Assembly (NCBI RefSeq): GCF_018069895.1
Contig: NZ_JAGQDH010000004.1
Coordinates: forward strand, 62,001 to 126,000
From: Roseovarius autotrophicus
Lineage (GTDB): Bacteria; Pseudomonadota; Alphaproteobacteria; Rhodobacterales; Rhodobacteraceae
Reading direction: 5' to 3'
Length of the DNA: 64,000 nucleotides
Of the stretch, positions 7,736-16,362 are shown piece by piece. Below the pieces are notes generated by a model. It was given only the letters and a program-made list of their open reading frames with translations. It ran no database searches and was not told the DNA's origin. The first letter of the stretch is position 1. Every line of letters begins with the position of its first letter. The translations under genes were made by a program, and so were the position numbers.

Positions 7736-8718
7736 GCCTTGGCCTCCGTGCCACGATCCAGCCGCAGACGCGGATCAATGGCGAAATAGAGCAGATCGAC
7801 GATCAGGTTGATACCCACGAACATCACCGAAATCAGCATCAGATAGGCCGCCATCACCGGAATATCGACGAACTGCACCGCGTTGATGAAGAGAAGCCCC
7901 ACGCCGGGCCATTGAAACACCGTCTCGGTGATGATCGCAAACGCGATGATCGACCCCAGTTGCAGCCCCGTCACGGTGATCACAGGCACCATCGTGTTCT
8001 TGAGCGCGTGGCGGAAATTGACCGATTTCTCGCGCAGGCCCCGCGCGCGGGCAAAGCGGATGTAATCCATGCGCAGCACCTCCAGCATCTCGGTGCGCAC
8101 CAGCCGCATGATCAGCGTCATCTGATACAGCCCCAGCGTGATCGCGGGCAGGATGATCGCCTTCAATCCGCTTTCCGTCAGAAACCCGGTGGTCCAGCCG
8201 CCGAGGCGCACCACCTCGCCGCGCCCGAAACTGGGCAGCCATTTCAATTCGACCGCGAAAATATAGATCAGCAGGATACCGATGAGGAAGGTCGGCAAAG
8301 ACACCCCGATGAGCGAGACGGTCATGATCACATTGGCCGCGACACCCCGCCGCCGGATCGCGGTAAAGACCCCAAGGGCTATGCCCCCCACCAGCGCCAT
8401 GATCCCCGACACAAAGGCCAGTTCCAGCGTGGCGGGCGCGCGCTCGATCAATATATCGGTGACGGGCCGCCCCTGCCGATAGCTCAGCCCGAAATTGCCC
8501 TGCGCGGCCTGGGTGAGAAATTTCCAGTATTGCACCGGGAAGGGCCGATCAAGCCCAAGCTCGGCGGTCAGCCGCTCGATATCGGCCTGGGTGCGTTCCT
8601 GCCCCAGCATCGCATCGACCGGGTCGCCGACGAAACGGAACATGGAAAACGCCACCAGCCCCACGACCAGAAGCACCAGCACCGATTGCCCGACACGGCG
8701 TAGGATATAGGCCAGCAT
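7732..8718 (-). CDS. peptide ABC transporter permease, DppB/OppB-like
   Basis: This 328-residue permease begins MLAYILRRVGQSVLVLLVVGL, the standard N-terminal membrane helix of DppB/OppB. It has the family GDPVDAMLG segment and the EAA coupling loop (REKSVNFRHALKNTMVPVITVTG). About six membrane segments are expected. It follows the binding-protein gene by 51 bases and overlaps the DppC-like gene by 4, fitting a single transcript. Confidence 0.94.
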   Translation of the reverse strand: MLAYILRRVGQSVLVLLVVGLVAFSMFRFVGDPVDAMLGQERTQADIERLTAELGLDRPFPVQYWKFLTQAAQGNFGLSYRQGRPVTDILIERAPATLELAFVSGIMALVGGIALGVFTAIRRRGVAANVIMTVSLIGVSLPTFLIGILLIYIFAVELKWLPSFGRGEVVRLGGWTTGFLTESGLKAIILPAITLGLYQMTLIMRLVRTEMLEVLRMDYIRFARARGLREKSVNFRHALKNTMVPVITVTGLQLGSIIAFAIITETVFQWPGVGLLFINAVQFVDIPVMAAYLMLISVMFVGINLIVDLLYFAIDPRLRLDRGTEAKA

Positions 8719-8769
8719 CGCGCACCCCTTGTGAATGGGCGGCGGCGTGAGTCCGCCGCCCGGTTTCGG

Positions 8770-10347
8770 TCACTTCATGGAGAAGTATTTGATCTTCGGG
8801 TCATCCTCGGGGCTGACCTCGATGCCGATCTTGTCCGTCATCCCCCAGTTCAGCACCTGATGGTGAATCGGCAGATAGAGCACCTCGTCCTGCACGACCT
8901 GCCAGATCTCGGCGATGGTGGCGTTGCGCTTGTCCAGATCGGTTTCCGACGACAGGCTCACGATCTTGGCATCAAGCTCGGGGTTGCTGTAGCCGGTGCC
9001 GTTCCAGCTTCCGCGCTGGTCGGTGCGGGTATGCGCGAGGAAGTTGAAGATATATTCGCTGTCATAGGTCGGCACGCCCCAGCCCAGCATGTAGAAATCC
9101 GTCCCGCCAGAGGAGATCAGCGGGAAATGCTGCGCCTTGGACTGGGCGTTGAGGTTCACCTTGACACCGATCTGGCCGAACATGCCGACGGCGGCCTGAC
9201 AGATCGCCTCGTCGTTGATGTAGCGGTCATTCGGGCAATCAAGCTGGATCGAGAACCCATCGCCATAGCCCGCCTCGGCCATCAGCGCCTTGGCCTGTGC
9301 GACATCGGTCTCGGCCTTGTCCATCTCCTCGGTCCAGCCGTTGACAAAGGGCGGCGCGATCATGCCCGCGGGCTGGCTCTGGCCGCGCATCACCACCTGA
9401 CGGATGGCATCACGGTTGAGCGCAAGGTTCATAGCCCGGCGCACGCGCACATCCGACAGCGGGTTCTTGCCCTCGACATTGTCGTTGGCGATGTCATCCG
9501 GCCCGAGGTTCATGCCGAAAAAGATCACCCGGTTCTGCGGTGCGGTCTTGACCACAAGGCCATCGGTGGCCGCGACGCGCGCAAGATCCTGCACCGGCAC
9601 GTCCTGGATGAAATCCACCTCACCCGAGAGGATAGCGGCCACGCGCGTGGCGGCGTTCTGGATCGGCGTATAGACGATCTCGCTCACCTCAAGCGGGAAC
9701 TGGCCCTTGCCCCAATAGTCCTCGTTGCGGGTGAGCACGGTCTTGACGTCCGGCTCGCGGCTCACAAGCTTGTAGGCGCCGGTGCCGTTGGTGTTGGTGG
9801 CGGCAAAGGTGCTTTCGCCCGCGTCCATGTTCTGCACCTCGACCGCGCCATTGGCCTCGGTCCAGCCCTTGTCCATGATGAACAGGTTGGTCAGGTTGGA
9901 AGGCAGGATCGGGTTCGGCCCGTCGGTGACGAATTCGACGGTGTGATCATCCACCGCGCGCACCTCGACGACCGAGGACAGCAATTCCTTCATCCGCGAA
10001 TTGTCGGATTTGGCGCGGTTGATCGAGAATACCACATCCTCGGCGGTGAAATCCGCGCCGTCATGGTATTTGACGCCCTGCCGCAGGGTAAACACCCAGA
10101 CGTTCGGATCATCCGCCTTGGGGGCCCAATCGGTCGCAAGTGCTGCCTCGAACGCGCCGGTCATGTCGCGGATGATGAGCGGCTCGTAAATCTGGTGCGC
10201 CAGCGTATGCGTCGGCCCCTCGTTCTGCGCGTGCGGATCGAGCGTGAGCGAATCCCCTGCCCTCGCCCATCTCAGGGTTTCGGCGCTTACGGGCAGGGCC
10301 GTCGAGGCCATCAGCGCGGCAAGCGCCAGTCCGGTCAGTCTGGTCAT
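8770..10347 (-). CDS. peptide ABC transporter substrate-binding protein (family 5, DppA/OppA-like)
   Basis: This 525-residue periplasmic binding protein has a clear signal peptide (MTRLTGLALAALMASTALPVSA). The SBP family 5 landmarks ADDPNVWVFTLRQGVKYHDG and FTAEDVVFSINRAK are present. It is the first gene of the operon with the permeases and ATPases and would set ligand specificity (peptides, or possibly opines or amines). The ligand cannot be read from sequence. A palindromic element lies in the region upstream. Confidence 0.93.
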   Translation of the reverse strand: MTRLTGLALAALMASTALPVSAETLRWARAGDSLTLDPHAQNEGPTHTLAHQIYEPLIIRDMTGAFEAALATDWAPKADDPNVWVFTLRQGVKYHDGADFTAEDVVFSINRAKSDNSRMKELLSSVVEVRAVDDHTVEFVTDGPNPILPSNLTNLFIMDKGWTEANGAVEVQNMDAGESTFAATNTNGTGAYKLVSREPDVKTVLTRNEDYWGKGQFPLEVSEIVYTPIQNAATRVAAILSGEVDFIQDVPVQDLARVAATDGLVVKTAPQNRVIFFGMNLGPDDIANDNVEGKNPLSDVRVRRAMNLALNRDAIRQVVMRGQSQPAGMIAPPFVNGWTEEMDKAETDVAQAKALMAEAGYGDGFSIQLDCPNDRYINDEAICQAAVGMFGQIGVKVNLNAQSKAQHFPLISSGGTDFYMLGWGVPTYDSEYIFNFLAHTRTDQRGSWNGTGYSNPELDAKIVSLSSETDLDKRNATIAEIWQVVQDEVLYLPIHHQVLNWGMTDKIGIEVSPEDDPKIKYFSMK

Positions 10348-10504
10348 GGTGATCTCCCTTCGTGTTTCCTGGGCTCATCCGGCCCGGTGTGAGGCAAAGC
10401 CTAGCCGCGCCCCGGCGACGGGGCAAGCGCAAGCTGCGCGCGCGAAGGCGCGAGACACCCGCGCGCCGTCATCCCCGCGCGAGTGTTCTGTTCCGGCGCC
10501 CGAA

Positions 10505-10532
10505 GATCCTCTGGTCAAGCCAGAGGATGACG
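10505..10532 (+). repeat. dispersed palindrome, GAT-stem-TCAAG-stem-ATGACG family
   Basis: A 9-base perfect inverted repeat (ATCCTCTGG / CCAGAGGAT) flanks the loop TCAAG, with ends GAT and ATGACG. Two more members with different stems but the same ends and nearly the same loop lie at 55365-55392 and 55411-55438. It lies between the SBP gene (transcribed leftwards from 10347) and slyX. It could fold in RNA and act as a terminator-like or REP-like element. Confidence 0.6.
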
Positions 10533-10559
10533 CGGTTTCTGGGGTCGTGGCGGGATTGC

Positions 10560-10754
10560 TCAATAATGCGGCGGGCGCTCGTCGCCGAGCACGATGCCGC
10601 CCTCGCCCTCGCGCGCGCGCTCGGCCTCGCGGCGGGTGAGCAGGGCCACCGCCGTGCGCAATCGCTCGATCTCGCGGTCCTGCCGCGCGACCACCTCGGA
10701 GAGGTCATCGACGGCGCGGATGAGATGGGCCAGTCTTTCCTCAATCTCGGTCAT
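10560..10754 (-). CDS. slyX: SlyX family protein
   Basis: This 64-residue coiled-coil protein begins MTEIEERLAHLIRAVDDLSEVVARQ. It ends in ERPPHY, the conserved PPHY tail of SlyX. Heptad-like leucines and alternating charges run over residues 3-45. SlyX was named in E. coli near slyD, and its molecular role is not established. It lies about 100 bases upstream of, and divergent from, hisS. Confidence 0.85.
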   Translation of the reverse strand: MTEIEERLAHLIRAVDDLSEVVARQDREIERLRTAVALLTRREAERAREGEGGIVLGDERPPHY

Positions 10755-10853
10755 GGCACGGGATTACGCGGGCGCGCGAGCGCGGTCAACCTTGCCCCCG
10801 CCTGCCCCTTGGGCTAGACCGCGCCGCGAGTTCCCCGCGAAAGACCAGACCTC

Positions 10854-12326
10854 ATGGCCAAACCCGTCAAGACCCCCCGCCCGAGGGCCGAGACCCCGAA
10901 GGGATTCCGCGATTATTTCGGCTCGGACGTGACCGAACGCGCCGAGATGCTGCGCCGCATCGCCGGGGTCTATCATCGCTACGGGTTCGACGCGCTGGAA
11001 AGCAGCGCGGTGGAGACCGTGGAGGCCCTGGGCAAGTTCCTGCCCGATGTGGACCGGCCCAACGAGGGCGTCTTTGCCTGGCAGGACGAGGACGAGAAAT
11101 GGCTGGCGCTGCGCTATGACCTGACCGCGCCCCTGGCCCGCGTTTATGCGCAGCACCGCAACGATTTACCGACGCCTTACCGACGCTATGCCATGGGACC
11201 GGTCTGGCGCAACGAAAAGCCGGGACCGGGCCGGTTTCGGCAGTTCTATCAATGCGATGCGGATACGGTGGGCACGAGCAGCATGGCGGCGGACGCCGAG
11301 ATATGCGCGATGCTGGCGGATGCGCTGGAAGAGGTGGGCATCGCGCGCGGTGATTATGTGGTGCGGGTGAACAACCGCAAGGTTCTCAATGGGGTGTTGG
11401 AGGCAACCGGCGTCTCGGACCCTGACCAACAGGCCGCTGTTCTGCGCACCATCGACAAGTTCGACAAGGTGGGCGAGGCAGGCGTGCGCGAGTTGCTGGG
11501 CAAGGGGCGGCTCGATGCCTCGGGGGCCTATATCGACGGGGTGGGGTTGTCGGATCAGCAGGCCGTGCCGGTGCTGGCCTTTCTCACGTCCAGGGGCGCC
11601 GATCCTGTCGAGACACTCGGCAATCTGCGCACAGCGGTCGGCACATCGGAGACGGGGCGCGCAGGCGTTGACGAGTTGGAGGAAATCGCCTCGCTGCTGG
11701 AGGCCCAAGGCTACGGCCCTGACCGCATCGTCATCGACCCTTCCGTCGTGCGCGGCCTTGGCTATTACACCGGTCCGGTCTTTGAGGCGGAACTGACCTT
11801 TGAAATCCTCGACGAAAAAGGTCGCCCGCGCCAGTTCGGCAGCGTGGCAGGCGGCGGGCGCTATGACGATCTTGTGGCGCGGTTCACCGGACAGCAGGTG
11901 CCCGCCGTGGGCGTCTCGATCGGCGTTGACCGCCTGCTGGCCGCCTTGCGCGAAAAGGGCCGCATGGGTGGCGAGGCGCAAGGCCCGGTGGTCGTCACCG
12001 TGATGGACCGCACCCGCATGGCCGAGTATCAGGCCATGGTCGGCGAATTGCGCCGCGCGGGCATCCGGGCCGAGGTCTATCTCGGCAACCCCAAGAATTT
12101 CGGCAACCAGATGAAATATGCAGACCGGCGCGGCAGCCCGGTGGCGATCATCGCGGGCGAGGACGAATTCGCGCGCCGCGTGGTGCAGGTCAAGGATCTG
12201 ATCCTTGGCGCTAGAATCGCCGAAAGCGCGACGCTGGAGGAATGGAAGGACCGCCCGAGCCAAACCGAGGCACCGCGCGAGGCACTTGTGGACACGGTGC
12301 GCAATATCCTGTCGGAGCACGTCTGA
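10854..12326 (+). CDS. hisS: histidyl-tRNA synthetase
   Basis: This 490-residue class II aminoacyl-tRNA synthetase charges tRNA-His. Visible motifs are the motif 1 region ([22 protein letters not shown]), motif 2 ([21 protein letters not shown], ~residues 117-137), the histidine-specific [14 protein letters not shown] (~residue 301) and motif 3 ([12 protein letters not shown]). It is longer than the ~424 residues of the E. coli enzyme, as in many alphaproteobacteria. Its TGA overlaps the ATG of hisZ by one base, and hisZ and hisG follow. Confidence 0.97.
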   Translation: MAKPVKTPRPRAETPKGFRDYFGSDVTERAEMLRRIAGVYHRYGFDALESSAVETVEALGKFLPDVDRPNEGVFAWQDEDEKWLALRYDLTAPLARVYAQHRNDLPTPYRRYAMGPVWRNEKPGPGRFRQFYQCDADTVGTSSMAADAEICAMLADALEEVGIARGDYVVRVNNRKVLNGVLEATGVSDPDQQAAVLRTIDKFDKVGEAGVRELLGKGRLDASGAYIDGVGLSDQQAVPVLAFLTSRGADPVETLGNLRTAVGTSETGRAGVDELEEIASLLEAQGYGPDRIVIDPSVVRGLGYYTGPVFEAELTFEILDEKGRPRQFGSVAGGGRYDDLVARFTGQQVPAVGVSIGVDRLLAALREKGRMGGEAQGPVVVTVMDRTRMAEYQAMVGELRRAGIRAEVYLGNPKNFGNQMKYADRRGSPVAIIAGEDEFARRVVQVKDLILGARIAESATLEEWKDRPSQTEAPREALVDTVRNILSEHV

Positions 12327-13411
12327 TGATTGAACGTGCCGCGATCCTTGCCGAGGCCACACGCCTGCGCGGTATCTTCGAGACGGCGGGGGCCGTGCCC
12401 GTCGAAACCCCGATCCTGCAACCCGCCGAGGTTCTGCTTGACCTCTACGGCGAGGATATCCGCGCGCGCGCCTATGTGACCTCTGACACGTTGCGGGGCG
12501 AGCAGATGCTGCGGCCCGATTTCACCGTGCCGGTGGTGCAGATGCACATGACCCACGGGGCCGAACCCGCGCGCTATACCTATGCCGGCGAGGTGTTCCG
12601 CCGTCAGGAAGAGGATGCGCGGCGGGCGAACGAATATATCCAGGTGGGGTTCGAGATCTTCGCGCGCGAGATGCCGGAAGCGGCTGACGCCGAGGTGTTC
12701 GCGCTCATCTGCGATGTCTTGCGCCCGCTTGGCCTGCGCGCGGCGACCGGCGATATCGGCATCCTGATGGCCGCCGTCGGGGGGCTGCGCACGACCGAGG
12801 CACGCAAGGCTGCGCTCCTGCGCCATATCTGGCGGCCGCGCCGGTTTCGTGCGCTGATCGACCGCTATGCGGGCCGCATGCCGGTGCCCGAGGCGCGCGC
12901 GGCTCTGCTCGCAACGCACGACCCACTGGCCGGGGCGGGGCCGCTGATCGGGCTGCGCGGAGCCGACGAGGTTGCCGCCCGCATCACCGCCCTGCGCGAG
13001 GATGCAGCAGCGGGGCCGCTCTCTGGGGCGGAGGTGGCGTTGCTCGACGCGCTTCTGGCGGTGCGCGAGACCTCGGACAACGCGCTCGAGCATCTGCGCG
13101 ATATCGCCGTGGACCTGCCCGCGATCCTGCCCGCCGTCGAACGGTTGGCGCGGCGGCTCGACGCGCTTTCCGCGCGCGGGCTTGATATCACGCGGCTTGA
13201 TTTCGAAGCGAGCTACGGGCGCACGCAGATGGAATATTACGACGGTTTCGTGTTCGGATTTTACGCCGAGAACCGCCCTGACCTGCCACCGGTGGCGACC
13301 GGCGGGCGCTATGACGCGCTGACCCGGCAGCTTGGGCAGGGACGTGAGATTCCCGCCGTGGGCGGCGTCATCCGCCCCGGTCTGGTGCTAAGCTTGGGAG
13401 GTGCGGCATGA
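12326..13411 (+). CDS. hisZ: ATP phosphoribosyltransferase regulatory subunit
   Basis: This 361-residue HisRS paralogue has a catalytic-core fold but reduced synthetase motifs (PDFTVPVVQMHM, GRYDALTRQLG). HisZ binds short-form HisG and makes the hetero-octamer that catalyses the first step of histidine synthesis under histidine feedback control. The ATG start at 12326 overlaps the hisS stop and the 3' end overlaps hisG by 4 bases. A longer frame upstream is not used because it runs inside hisS. The neighbouring short HisG supports the call. Confidence 0.93.
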   Translation: MIERAAILAEATRLRGIFETAGAVPVETPILQPAEVLLDLYGEDIRARAYVTSDTLRGEQMLRPDFTVPVVQMHMTHGAEPARYTYAGEVFRRQEEDARRANEYIQVGFEIFAREMPEAADAEVFALICDVLRPLGLRAATGDIGILMAAVGGLRTTEARKAALLRHIWRPRRFRALIDRYAGRMPVPEARAALLATHDPLAGAGPLIGLRGADEVAARITALREDAAAGPLSGAEVALLDALLAVRETSDNALEHLRDIAVDLPAILPAVERLARRLDALSARGLDITRLDFEASYGRTQMEYYDGFVFGFYAENRPDLPPVATGGRYDALTRQLGQGREIPAVGGVIRPGLVLSLGGAA

Positions 13412-14103
13412 GCCTCAAACTGGGCGTGCCGTCCAAGGGACGGCTGATGGACAAGACCGTGGAGTGGTTCGCGCGGCACGGGATCGCCCTTGGCCGGTCC
13501 GGCTCGGATCGGGAATATGCGGGCTATGTCAGAGGGATAGAGGGGGTGGAACTGATCCTTCTGTCCGCCGGTGAAATCCCGCGCGAACTGGCGGCGGGGC
13601 GCATCCATCTGGGCGTGACCGGCACCGACCTCGTGAGAGAGAAGCTCGGCCAATGGGAGCAGCAGGTAGAGGAACTGGCCGAACTCGGCTTTGGCCAGGC
13701 CGATCTGGTTCTGGCCGTGCCTCAGGCCTGGGTAGATGTCTCTTGCCTTGACGATCTGGACGCCGTGGCCGCCGCGTTTCGGCGACGGCACGGGTTTCGC
13801 CTTCGGATCGCCACGAAATACCACCGGCTTGTGCGCGATTTCCTGCGCGAGAACGGGGTGGCGGATTATCAGCTTGTGGACAGCCAGGGCGCGACCGAGG
13901 GCACGATCAAGAACGAAACCGCCGAGGCCATCGCCGATATCACTTCGACCGGCGACACGCTGCGCGCCAACCATCTGAAGATCCTCGACGATGGTCTCAT
14001 CCTGAGATCACAGGCGACGCTCTACCGGGCGCGCGCGGCGGCGATGACGGATGAGATGCGGGCAACGCTGGCCACCCTCAAGGCGCAGCTTTCCATCGAC
14101 TGA
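13408..14103 (+). CDS. hisG: ATP phosphoribosyltransferase, short form
   Basis: This 231-residue enzyme condenses ATP and PRPP to phosphoribosyl-ATP, the committed step of histidine biosynthesis. It begins LKLGVPSKGRLMDKT, as HisG proteins do. The PRPP-binding region reads DSQGATEGTIKNETAEAIADIT. It lacks the C-terminal regulatory domain of the ~300-residue long form and so needs HisZ, encoded just upstream with a 4-base overlap. A strong hairpin follows the stop. Confidence 0.95.
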   Translation: MSLKLGVPSKGRLMDKTVEWFARHGIALGRSGSDREYAGYVRGIEGVELILLSAGEIPRELAAGRIHLGVTGTDLVREKLGQWEQQVEELAELGFGQADLVLAVPQAWVDVSCLDDLDAVAAAFRRRHGFRLRIATKYHRLVRDFLRENGVADYQLVDSQGATEGTIKNETAEAIADITSTGDTLRANHLKILDDGLILRSQATLYRARAAAMTDEMRATLATLKAQLSID

Positions 14104-14113
14104 GCGAACGAAA

Positions 14114-14137
14114 CGGGCGGCCCCGAAGGACCGCCCG
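14114..14137. terminator. hairpin between hisG and the outer-membrane gene
   Basis: CGGGCGG (14114-14120) pairs perfectly with CCGCCCG (14131-14137) around a 10-base loop. It sits between two convergent genes and probably ends transcription from at least one side. There is no clear T-run on the plus strand. On the minus strand it is followed by a short TTT. Confidence 0.55.
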
Positions 14138-14163
14138 CCGGAAATCGGCCTGGCCGCTCGGGC

Positions 14164-14754
14164 TCAGAACCGGAAGGTAGCGCGCGCCTGAAGCGTGGTG
14201 GCATCCACGTCCGTGTTGGCGTTGCCAAAATCGTCGAACTCGTGATAGAGCAACTCGCCGCCGAGCGAGAACTGATCGGTGATCCGGTGCTCATAGCCGC
14301 CACCGATGAACCAACCGTCATCGCTGCCGAGGTTGTCGGTATCGGCCCAGGCATAGCCGCCGGTGCCGTAGAGCAGACCGCGTCCGATCTTGGGGCCAGC
14401 GCGCAGCTTGACGCGAAACACTTCCTCGACGCTGGCATTGGCACCCGAAAGACCGATATCGGCGAAGTCGTAATCAAGCCCAGCACCCAGAACCCAGTTG
14501 CCGAAATCATAGTCATAACCCACGACGATACCGCCGATGATATCGTCGCCATCAACGCCACCGATATCCGTATCGACCCAGGCATAGCCAAGCTGGCCAC
14601 CGGCGTAGAAACCGGTCCAGTTCGGGGTGACGGGGGCCACCGGGACGGGGGCCGTGATTACCGGCTCTGGTGCAGGCGGCGTGATGTTGCCCGCAAACGC
14701 GGGAACCGCCAGAAGGGTGGCCACTGTCGCAAGTGCCGTTGTCGTCTTCAACAT
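14164..14754 (-). CDS. outer-membrane beta-barrel protein (Omp25/OmpA-barrel type), paralogue 1
   Basis: This 196-residue protein has a signal peptide (MLKTTTALATVATLLAVPAFA), a short Pro-rich linker, and an eight-stranded-barrel domain starting NWTGFYAGGQLGYAW. It ends in aromatic RATFRF, the C-terminal Phe recognised by the BAM complex. The ATG at 14754 is chosen for the AAGGAAG ribosome-binding site and the clean signal peptide; the frame is open further upstream. It is closely similar to the gene at 15061-15726 and is probably a tandem duplicate. Confidence 0.85.
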   Translation of the reverse strand: MLKTTTALATVATLLAVPAFAGNITPPAPEPVITAPVPVAPVTPNWTGFYAGGQLGYAWVDTDIGGVDGDDIIGGIVVGYDYDFGNWVLGAGLDYDFADIGLSGANASVEEVFRVKLRAGPKIGRGLLYGTGGYAWADTDNLGSDDGWFIGGGYEHRITDQFSLGGELLYHEFDDFGNANTDVDATTLQARATFRF

Positions 14755-15060
14755 GGTTCTTCCTTTCATAGTCCTGTTCATGCGGGCCAAGAGAGGAGGT
14801 GTTGGCCCGAAAACACGGCTTTCACCGTTGGAGTTCATATCGGTTCACACGGGCAATCGGGCAAGGGCGCGGCCCGCAAACGCGGCTCACGAGCCTGTAA
14901 ATGGCAGGAGATCGCTGATTTTATGAACGAAAGCGGGGGATTCCCGCGCGTTGCGTTGCCAAGATGCAACGGATTGGCATTTCCCGAGGCGGAACCCCTT
15001 GAACGAAAAGGCGGGCCCGCTGGAGGACGGACCCGCCTTCGCCGCTGCGCGGCCTTCCGG
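14755..15060. other. intergenic region between the duplicated outer-membrane genes
   Basis: This 306-base stretch must carry the promoter and leader of paralogue 1 and the terminator of paralogue 2 (15008-15039). I see no reading frame here with family features. Confidence 0.5.
15008..15039 (-). terminator. Rho-independent-type terminator of paralogue 2
   Basis: AAGGCGGG (15008-15015) pairs with CCCGCCTT (15032-15039). Read on the minus strand, the stem is followed by TTTTCG, giving a hairpin plus short T-run just after the stop of the outer-membrane gene. The sequence resembles the hairpin after paralogue 1, so the duplicated unit seems to have included it. Confidence 0.65.
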
Positions 15061-15726
15061 TCAGAAGCGGAAGGTGGCGCGGACCTGCACGGTGGTCACA
15101 TCGACATCGTTGCCGGTGCCGTCAAACCCGTCGAACTCGTGGTAGAGCAGTTCGCCGCCGACCGAGAACCGGTCGTTGACCATGTATTCGTAGCCGCCAC
15201 CGATGAACCAGCCATTCTCACTGCCCATGTTGTCACTGTCGGCATAGGCATAGCCGCCGGTGCCGTAGAGCAATCCGCGCCCGATCTTGGGACCGGCGCG
15301 CAGCTTGACGCGGAAAATCTCTTCGAGCGAGGCATTAGGCGCGATGTCGATATCGGTAAAATCGTAATCGAGCGCACCGCCGAGAACCCATTGGCCGAAA
15401 TCGTGGTCATAGCCGAGGGTGACGCCACCGATCACGCTTTCGTCGCTGCTCTCGAAATCGGCGTCCCCGAAGGCCACGCCCAACTGGCCGCCGACATAGA
15501 AGCCGGTCCAATTGACGTCGCCGCCGATGGCACGCCCGCGAGTCGAGAAGACCGAATTGGTGCTGCGCGAGACCTCGGACTGGCCGTCAAAGCTCAGGTC
15601 GGTCGAGACGGGATAGCCGGTCGCCTGCGGAAAGGCGGGGGCGCGCGCCGTGTCCGAGGCGTTCTGGGCAAGGGCGGGAGAGGCGAGGGCGAGAGAGGCG
15701 GCAAGGGCCGGGAGCAAGAGACGCAT
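15061..15726 (-). CDS. outer-membrane beta-barrel protein (Omp25/OmpA-barrel type), paralogue 2
   Basis: This 221-residue protein has a signal peptide (MRLLLPALAASLALASPALA) and a ~55-residue linker. The barrel begins NWTGFYVGGQLGVAF and ends RATFRF. Large blocks are the same as in paralogue 1 (FRVKLRAGPKIGRGLLYGTG, GGELLYHEFD), but the linker differs. The start at 15726 is supported by AAGGACAG upstream. It is expected to be a small outer-membrane barrel with a structural or adhesion role. No substrate can be inferred. Confidence 0.85.
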   Translation of the reverse strand: MRLLLPALAASLALASPALAQNASDTARAPAFPQATGYPVSTDLSFDGQSEVSRSTNSVFSTRGRAIGGDVNWTGFYVGGQLGVAFGDADFESSDESVIGGVTLGYDHDFGQWVLGGALDYDFTDIDIAPNASLEEIFRVKLRAGPKIGRGLLYGTGGYAYADSDNMGSENGWFIGGGYEYMVNDRFSVGGELLYHEFDGFDGTGNDVDVTTVQVRATFRF

Positions 15727-15838
15727 GGGTCTGTCCTTTCCATTCTGCATGGGGCAAGGATGGAGCCCGGGGCGGATTGTCGCAATGAACGAAGCAGTCG
15801 CGGCGCATCAAGCCGTGGTGAAGGCTCCGTGTGCCACC

Positions 15839-16264
15839 TCAGATCACGCCGATCTCGGCCAGCGCGGCAGAGAGGGCGGGGGGCAGGCTCTCTTCGTTGC
15901 GACGCGCGCGGCCAAGATCGGGCGGGGCATCGCGCGCCTCCAGATAGCGCCAGCCCTGAAACGGGCGTTTTTGCGCCGTGGCGGTGCGGATCAGCCCTGG
16001 CTCCAGCACGATGGCACAGCGGCGGATGCCGTCGCCGCCTGTCACCTCGTCAAGTCGGAGAATGCTCTGGCGGCATTGCACGAGACCCTGGATCACCCAG
16101 TAGACGGAGCCGCCATCGAGGATGTCCGCCGCGCGCTTGGGCCACATCCGCGTGACGTGGCGCGGCAGCCCGTCCGGGCCATGCGTGCGCGGATCGCGCT
16201 GCCAGGCGTCGAGGTCCTCCACAGAGGTGGTGCCGACGCTGAGTTTGATGAGATGCAAGGCCAA
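15839..16264 (-). CDS. DUF1489 family protein
   Basis: This 141-residue cytoplasmic protein begins MALHLIKLSVGTTSVEDL and contains VTRMWPKRAADILDGGSVYWVIQG. Both are typical of the alphaproteobacterial DUF1489 family, whose function is unknown. It is divergent from nrdJ with a ~100-base gap. No catalytic motif is evident. Confidence 0.85.
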   Translation of the reverse strand: MALHLIKLSVGTTSVEDLDAWQRDPRTHGPDGLPRHVTRMWPKRAADILDGGSVYWVIQGLVQCRQSILRLDEVTGGDGIRRCAIVLEPGLIRTATAQKRPFQGWRYLEARDAPPDLGRARRNEESLPPALSAALAEIGVI

Positions 16265-16362
16265 GATGCGATTCCCCCGATTGGCAGATAGGGTAGTGGA
16301 AATGGCGGGGGCTTCAAGCTATTGTGGGTGTCTGGCCTGACACCCCGCCCGAGGAACCGCCG

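Noticed and set aside
8731..10392. A 553-codon open frame antisense to the peptide-binding protein
   Set aside because: The opposite strand encodes a clear signal peptide and SBP motifs. This frame has none.
16324..16362. Upstream GTG start for nrdJ
   Set aside because: It adds 13 residues unlike the family and lacks the GAGGAA ribosome-binding site seen before the ATG at 16363.
16265..16362. A cobalamin riboswitch before the B12-dependent reductase
   Set aside because: The gap is under 100 bases and shows no B12-box-like sequence.
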